Shown here: positions 40,634-44,644 of the stretch, piece after piece
Position numbering within the stretch: position 1 is the first letter of the stretch
Layout: every line of letters starts with the position of its first letter
NCBI GenBank assembly: GCA_944390295.1
Contig: CALXPV010000003.1
Location: forward strand, 1-44,644
DNA: 44,644 bases
Reading direction: 5' to 3'
Source: an uncultured Clostridia bacterium
GTDB taxonomy: Bacteria > Bacillota > Clostridia > TANB77 > CAG-508
The notes under the pieces: model-generated
Databases searched by the model: none
Told to the model about the DNA's origin: nothing
What the model saw: the letters and a program-made list of their open reading frames with translations, nothing else
Position numbers and translations under genes: made by a program

Positions 40634-41638
40634 ATGTTTGGTTTTGGACAAGATATAGGGATAGATTTAGGAACAGCAACTGTAATTGCGTATGTTAAAG
40701 GAAAAGGTATTGTTTTAAGAGAGCCTTCAGTAGTTGCTGTAGATAGAAATTCAGGAGATGTTTTAGCTGTTGGGCAAGAAGCAAGAAGAATGCTTGGTAG
40801 AACTCCTGGAAATATCATAGCTACAAGACCATTAAGAGAAGGAGTTATTTCAGACTATACAGTAACAGAAAAAATGTTAAAATATTTTATAAATAAAGTA
40901 TGTGGAAAATTTATTTTTGCACCAAGAATAATGATATGTATTCCTTCACAAGTTACAGAGGTAGAAAAAAGAGCTGTAATAGATGCAGCATCACAAGCTG
41001 GAGCTAGAAAAGTATATTTAATAGAAGAACCAATAGCAGCAGCGATAGGTGCTGGTATAGATATATCAAAACCATGTGGTAATATGATAGTAGATATTGG
41101 TGGAGGAACTACAGATGTAGCAGTAATATCACTTGGTGGTTCTGTAGTAAGCACATCACTAAAAGTTGCAGGAGATAAATTGGATGAAGCAATTGTAAAA
41201 TATATAAAAAGAAAACATAATATAATGATAGGTGAAAGAACTGCAGAAGACTTAAAAATTAATATAGGATGTGTATATCCAAAAATACAAGATATGGAAA
41301 TGGATATAAGAGGAAGAGATTTAGCAACAGGTCTTCCAAAAACAGTAACTATATATTCAAGTGAAATGCTAGAAGCACTTATAGAACCAGCAATGATGAT
41401 AGTAGATGCTGTTCACTCTGTATTAGAAAAAACACCACCAGAACTTGCATCAGATATCAGTGATAGAGGTATATATATGACAGGTGGAGGATGCCTAGTA
41501 GATGGATTAGATAAATTATTACAAGAAAAAACTGGTATAAATGTTATGATAGCAGAAGATGCAGTTTCTTGTGTAGCATTAGGAACAGGAAAAGCATTAG
41601 ATAATCTAGACGCATTAGATGGAAAAACAAAAAAATAA
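40634..41638 (+). CDS. mreB: MreB/Mbl rod-shape actin homologue
   Basis: 334 residues, full length. MreB filaments guide lateral wall synthesis beneath the membrane. Phosphate 1 is DIGIDLGTATVIAYV; phosphate 2 is MIVDIGGGTTDVAVISLGG; the adenosine region is GIYMTGGGCLVDGLD near 281. The membrane-binding N-terminus MFGFG is present. mreC and mreD are not next to it, so it may be the stand-alone Mbl or MreBH type; paralogue assignment is not possible by eye. AAGGAG precedes the ATG, and a terminator follows. Confidence 0.93.
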   Translation: MFGFGQDIGIDLGTATVIAYVKGKGIVLREPSVVAVDRNSGDVLAVGQEARRMLGRTPGNIIATRPLREGVISDYTVTEKMLKYFINKVCGKFIFAPRIMICIPSQVTEVEKRAVIDAASQAGARKVYLIEEPIAAAIGAGIDISKPCGNMIVDIGGGTTDVAVISLGGSVVSTSLKVAGDKLDEAIVKYIKRKHNIMIGERTAEDLKINIGCVYPKIQDMEMDIRGRDLATGLPKTVTIYSSEMLEALIEPAMMIVDAVHSVLEKTPPELASDISDRGIYMTGGGCLVDGLDKLLQEKTGINVMIAEDAVSCVALGTGKALDNLDALDGKTKK

Positions 41639-41685
41639 ATTTGTATATTTAAAATGAAGAATAGCCCTCTTCGTTTATATATATG

Positions 41686-41725
41686 GCACTTTGTTTATAC
41701 AAAGTGCTTTTAACTTTTTTTTTAG
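41686..41725 (+). terminator. Terminator after mreB
   Basis: Perfect 9-bp stem GCACTTTGT / ACAAAGTGC (41686-41694, 41699-41707), loop TTAT, then TTTTAAC and a run of nine T. Confidence 0.8.
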
Positions 41726-41770
41726 TAAAATCATATAATATTTATTATAAGACTTCATAAGGAGGAAAAG

Positions 41771-42121
41771 ATGCAAGAAGTTATTTTAAATGCTATAATT
41801 TGGACATTAGCTCTTTACGGACTTATAGAAATAGCTAAAACAATAAGATATTGTTTTGCACATACAAAATACAAGCAAAATGGAATATATGTAATAATAG
41901 CAGCAAAAAATCAAGAAGAACAAATAGAATGTTTTTTAAGAAATACTGTATGTAAAGTATTATATGATAAAGAGGAGTTAGAAAAAGGGATAATAGTAGT
42001 AGATTTAGATTCTACAGATAATACATATGAAATAATTTCGAAATTTGCAAAAGATTATAATTTTATAAAAGTTTCAAATTGGGAAGAGTGTAAGGAACTT
42101 ATAGATGAAATTTCAAAATAA
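41771..42121 (+). CDS. Small membrane-anchored GT-A-like protein, 116 aa
   Basis: A membrane helix at about 5-25, then a compact domain starting IYVIIAAKNQEEQIECFLRNT, followed by IIVVDLDSTDNTYEIISKFA. These two stretches match the first and second beta-alpha units of GT-A family 2 glycosyltransferases (SVVIPxYNxE... and VDDGSTDxT). The rest of the catalytic domain, including the DxD metal site region and acceptor part, is absent. It ends naturally with a stop after ELIDEISK, so it may be a reduced, non-catalytic derivative rather than a fragment by frameshift. AAGGAGG precedes the ATG. Function unknown. Confidence 0.6.
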   Translation: MQEVILNAIIWTLALYGLIEIAKTIRYCFAHTKYKQNGIYVIIAAKNQEEQIECFLRNTVCKVLYDKEELEKGIIVVDLDSTDNTYEIISKFAKDYNFIKVSNWEECKELIDEISK

Positions 42122-42122
42122 A

Positions 42123-42151
42123 TTGCCGTTAATAAATTGATATGATAAAAT
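42123..42151 (+). promoter_or_regulatory. Putative recD2 promoter
   Basis: TTGCCG at 42123-42128, 17-base spacer, TAAAAT at 42146-42151, about 30 bases before the TTG start. Confidence 0.45.
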
Positions 42152-42181
42152 AATTCTATGCTATAGAAAAGAGGTAAAAAA

Positions 42182-44404
42182 TTGGAATTAGAGGGACAAT
42201 TAACAGAAATAATATATCAAAATGAAGCAAATAGTTATTTAATTGGAATATTAGAAAATGAAGAAGATACTATAACAGTAGTAGGATATATGCCTTTTGT
42301 GGTAGAAGGAGATTATATAAAAGTAATAGGAAATTTTGTTGTACATAGAGAATACGGAAAACAATTTAAAGTAGAAACTTTCGAAAAGGTAATGCCAAAA
42401 ACGCTAGAATCTTTAGAAAGATATTTGGCAAATGGAACTATAAAAGGAATAGGACCTGCAACTGCTAAAAAGATAGTAAAAACCTTTGGTGAAGATACAA
42501 TTCATGTATTTAAATTTGAGCCAGAAAAATTAACTGTAATAAAAGGAATATCAAAAGAAAAAGCAAAAGAAATGGCAGAAAGTTTTGTAGAAAACTGGGA
42601 TCTATGGCAAATAGTAGGCTATTTAGAAAACTTTGGAATAGGACCAGCTAATGCTAAAAATGTATATAAAAAATTAGGTTCACAAACAATAGATGAAATA
42701 GAAGAAAATCCGTATATATTAATAGATTTAGTAAAAGGTGTAGATTTTACTAAGATAGATGATTATGCACTAAAAAATGGGTTTGATATTAACAATTATA
42801 AAAGAATTAAATGTGGAATTAAGTATAGTTTAATTAAAATTACATATAATGGTCATTGTTGTACTTTAGAAAATAATTTAATTAAATATGTAAAAGACTT
42901 ACTAAAAGCAGATGAAGATGATATAGAACATTGCTTAATTGATTTAAGTGTAAAAGATGAAATCGTAATAGAAAAAAGAGAAGATGAAAATTGGGTTTAT
43001 GACAAAGAAATGTATGATGCAGAAGCAAATATTGCAAGTAAATTAATATTGTTAGATTCTGCAAAAAACATAAAACATATACCACATTTTGATGATGAAT
43101 TAAAGAAAATAGAAAAAAGTAGTAATATTAGTTTATCTAAAAAACAAAAAGAAGCGATAAAGTCTATTAATACTAATAATGTAGTAATAATAACAGGTGG
43201 TCCGGGAACAGGAAAGACAACAATTATAAAAAATGTTATAGATATTTATAAATCATATGGTAAAAAAGTAGTACTTTGTGCACCAACAGGACGAGCTGCT
43301 AAAAGAATGACAGAACTTACAGGAGAAGAGGCTAAAACACTACATAGGCTATTAGAAATAGGAAAAATAGAAAAAGATAATGAATTTACAATTATGAATT
43401 ATGAAGTTGCACCAATAGATGCAGATGTAATAATTGTAGATGAAGCATCAATGGTAGATATTTATTTAATGAATTACTTACTAAATGGAATATATCAAGG
43501 AACAAAATTAATTTTAGTAGGAGATACAGACCAATTACCTTCAGTAGGTCCAGGAAGTGTTTTGAAAGATATAATAAATTCTGAAAAGATTAAGACAATA
43601 TTTTTAGACGAAATATTTAGACAAGCAGCAGAAAGCAAAATAATAGTTAATTCACATAGAGTAAATGAAGGAGAATATTTTTTAACCAAAGAAGAGGAAG
43701 AAGGATTAAAGGATGATTTCTTCTATATAAAAGAAAAAAGCCAAGAAATAATGCTAGAACAAATAGTTTCTTTAAGTAAAGGTAGATTAAAAAATTTTGG
43801 GAATTACGATTTTTTCGAAAATATACAAATTCTTTCTCCAACTAAAAAAGGAATGTTAGGAACTAAAGAATTAAATAAAAAACTTCAAGAAGAATTGAAT
43901 CCAGAAGATGACATAAAAAAAGAGAAAAAGATTGGAGAAGTTATTTTTAGAGAAGGCGACAGAGTTATGCAAGTAAAAAACAACTATGACATCTATTGGG
44001 AGAAAGGTAACTCTTTAAGCTTAAAATATGAAAATGGAACAGGAATTTTTAATGGGGAACTTGGTAGAATTGAAAAAATTGATTTTATAAATAAACAAAT
44101 AAAAATATTATTTGATGATGAAAAAGAAGCTTGGTATGAATTTACTGATATGGATCAAATAGAGCATGCATATGCAATAACAATACATAAAGCACAAGGT
44201 AGTGAATTTGATGTTGTAATAATGGTTGCAAGTGGTTCTTCTTCAATGCTTCTTACAAGGAATTTATTATACACAGGTTTAACAAGAGCAAAAAAATTAT
44301 TAATATTAATAGGAAATGATAATGTAGTAAAATTTATGATAAAAAATGCGGATACCAAAATAAGAAATACAGGGTTAGAATATAAATTAAAAATGATTTC
44401 ATAA
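42182..44404 (+). CDS. recD2: RecD2-type ATP-dependent DNA helicase
   Basis: 740 residues, the typical RecD2 length. It unwinds DNA 5' to 3', and family members act in repair independently of RecBC. The N-terminal region (about 1-300) has the helix-hairpin-helix repeats GTIKGIGPATAKKIV and GIGPANAKNVYKKLG. The helicase core has Walker A GGPGTGKTT at 339-347, VIIVDEASMVD (motif II), LVGDTDQLPSVGPGSVL (motif III) and, near the end, HAYAITIHKAQGSEFD with YTGLTRAKK. It starts with TTG at 42182, eight bases after GAGG; the next ATG is deep inside the protein. Repeat copy B begins on the base after its stop. Confidence 0.93.
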   Translation: MELEGQLTEIIYQNEANSYLIGILENEEDTITVVGYMPFVVEGDYIKVIGNFVVHREYGKQFKVETFEKVMPKTLESLERYLANGTIKGIGPATAKKIVKTFGEDTIHVFKFEPEKLTVIKGISKEKAKEMAESFVENWDLWQIVGYLENFGIGPANAKNVYKKLGSQTIDEIEENPYILIDLVKGVDFTKIDDYALKNGFDINNYKRIKCGIKYSLIKITYNGHCCTLENNLIKYVKDLLKADEDDIEHCLIDLSVKDEIVIEKREDENWVYDKEMYDAEANIASKLILLDSAKNIKHIPHFDDELKKIEKSSNISLSKKQKEAIKSINTNNVVIITGGPGTGKTTIIKNVIDIYKSYGKKVVLCAPTGRAAKRMTELTGEEAKTLHRLLEIGKIEKDNEFTIMNYEVAPIDADVIIVDEASMVDIYLMNYLLNGIYQGTKLILVGDTDQLPSVGPGSVLKDIINSEKIKTIFLDEIFRQAAESKIIVNSHRVNEGEYFLTKEEEEGLKDDFFYIKEKSQEIMLEQIVSLSKGRLKNFGNYDFFENIQILSPTKKGMLGTKELNKKLQEELNPEDDIKKEKKIGEVIFREGDRVMQVKNNYDIYWEKGNSLSLKYENGTGIFNGELGRIEKIDFINKQIKILFDDEKEAWYEFTDMDQIEHAYAITIHKAQGSEFDVVIMVASGSSSMLLTRNLLYTGLTRAKKLLILIGNDNVVKFMIKNADTKIRNTGLEYKLKMIS

Positions 44405-44554
44405 TTTTTATTGTATAGGAAAGTTATACTTTCCTATACAATAAAAATAGCATTTCACACAAAATTGCAAAGCAATTTTGGCGAGCGAACAAAGACGCGG
44501 GCGATGAAAAATTTAAAAATAGCAGAGAGTTAAAAGAGCCCGCTTTTGTTCTAT
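44405..44554 (+). repeat. Structured repeat, copy B (three-stem element)
   Basis: Begins on the base after the recD2 stop. Stem 1 is a perfect 20-bp hairpin (44405-44424 with 44428-44447, loop TAT), core TATAGGAAA / TTTCCTATA. Linker TAGCATTTCACA (44448-44459). Stem 2 is CAAAATTGC / GCAATTTTG (44460-44468, 44472-44480), loop AAA. Stem 3: GAACAAA (44487-44493) with TTTGTTC (44545-44551) and GCGGGC (44497-44502) with GCCCGC (44538-44543). It ends TTTGTTCTAT like copy A. Bases 44555-44644 hold no gene I can support. Confidence 0.75.
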
Positions 44555-44644
44555 GGGGGCACTTTTAAGACTAACTATATGAAGTCAATAGGAAAATGAA
44601 ATTTTATTAAAATTTTTAAATAGTTAATTGTACATTGAAAATTG

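Noticed and set aside
12865-44358. Many long open frames on the minus strand opposite the real genes
   Set aside because: They are shadows of AT-rich coding sequence: hydrophobic low-complexity products with no ribosome binding sites.

Overview
The window is very AT-rich, and its coding set points to an anaerobic, spore-forming Firmicute of the Clostridia, probably an uncultured gut-type lineage. The reasons are the AGGAGG ribosome binding sites, the AAA/GAA/ATA-heavy codon use, a SpoIIP sporulation hydrolase, a long RSH (p)ppGpp enzyme, YlbF, and a polyglycerol-phosphate (teichoic-acid type) cluster with LCP, TagD, TagG and TagH homologues. The species cannot be named from this sequence.

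Layout. 1-5077: the tail of an RdgB/HAM1 NTP pyrophosphatase, a helix-turn-helix/CYTH fusion regulator, an MFS transporter, an overlapping HAD hydrolase and iron-sulfur-flavoprotein pair, and a lone dxr of different composition. 5100-9725: a divergent YqhQ/DUF1385-like membrane protein, two small ORFs, a decayed copy of the asnB 3' end, a dinD homologue behind an SOS-type promoter, and intact asnB. 9952-12330: a GT4 glycosyltransferase, ylbF and a membrane metallopeptidase-like protein. 12430-18330: a recJ - rsh - MBL hydrolase - hisS operon. 18463-23841: spoIIP, a YfhO-family membrane protein and pyk. 23995-37895: a ten-gene wall-polymer operon. 38241-39925: three unrecognised ORFs, the first of atypical composition. 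39991-44404: an FxLYD-like membrane protein, mreB, a tiny GT-A-like protein and recD2.

How the genes fit together. The wall-polymer operon holds an LCP transferase (polymer attachment), TagD (CDP-glycerol supply), four CDP-glycerol glycerophosphotransferase-fold domains on four proteins (one fused to a GT2 glycosyltransferase), two related multi-membrane GT-C-like proteins, and a TagG/TagH exporter. The order looks like a duplicated module of two glycerophosphotransferases plus one GT-C protein. TagO and TagA homologues are not in the window. YfhO, just upstream, belongs to a family that glycosylates such polymers.

The most unusual non-coding signal is a structured repeat seen twice, at 37957-38130 (after tagH) and 44405-44554 (after recD2). 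Each copy has a perfect 20-bp hairpin, a conserved linker, a second short hairpin and a long-range third stem ending in TTTGTTCTAT. The stems differ in sequence between copies but stay paired, which suggests selection on structure. The second notable locus is the dinD module lying between intact asnB and a decayed second asnB 3' end, which looks like an insertion or duplication scar.
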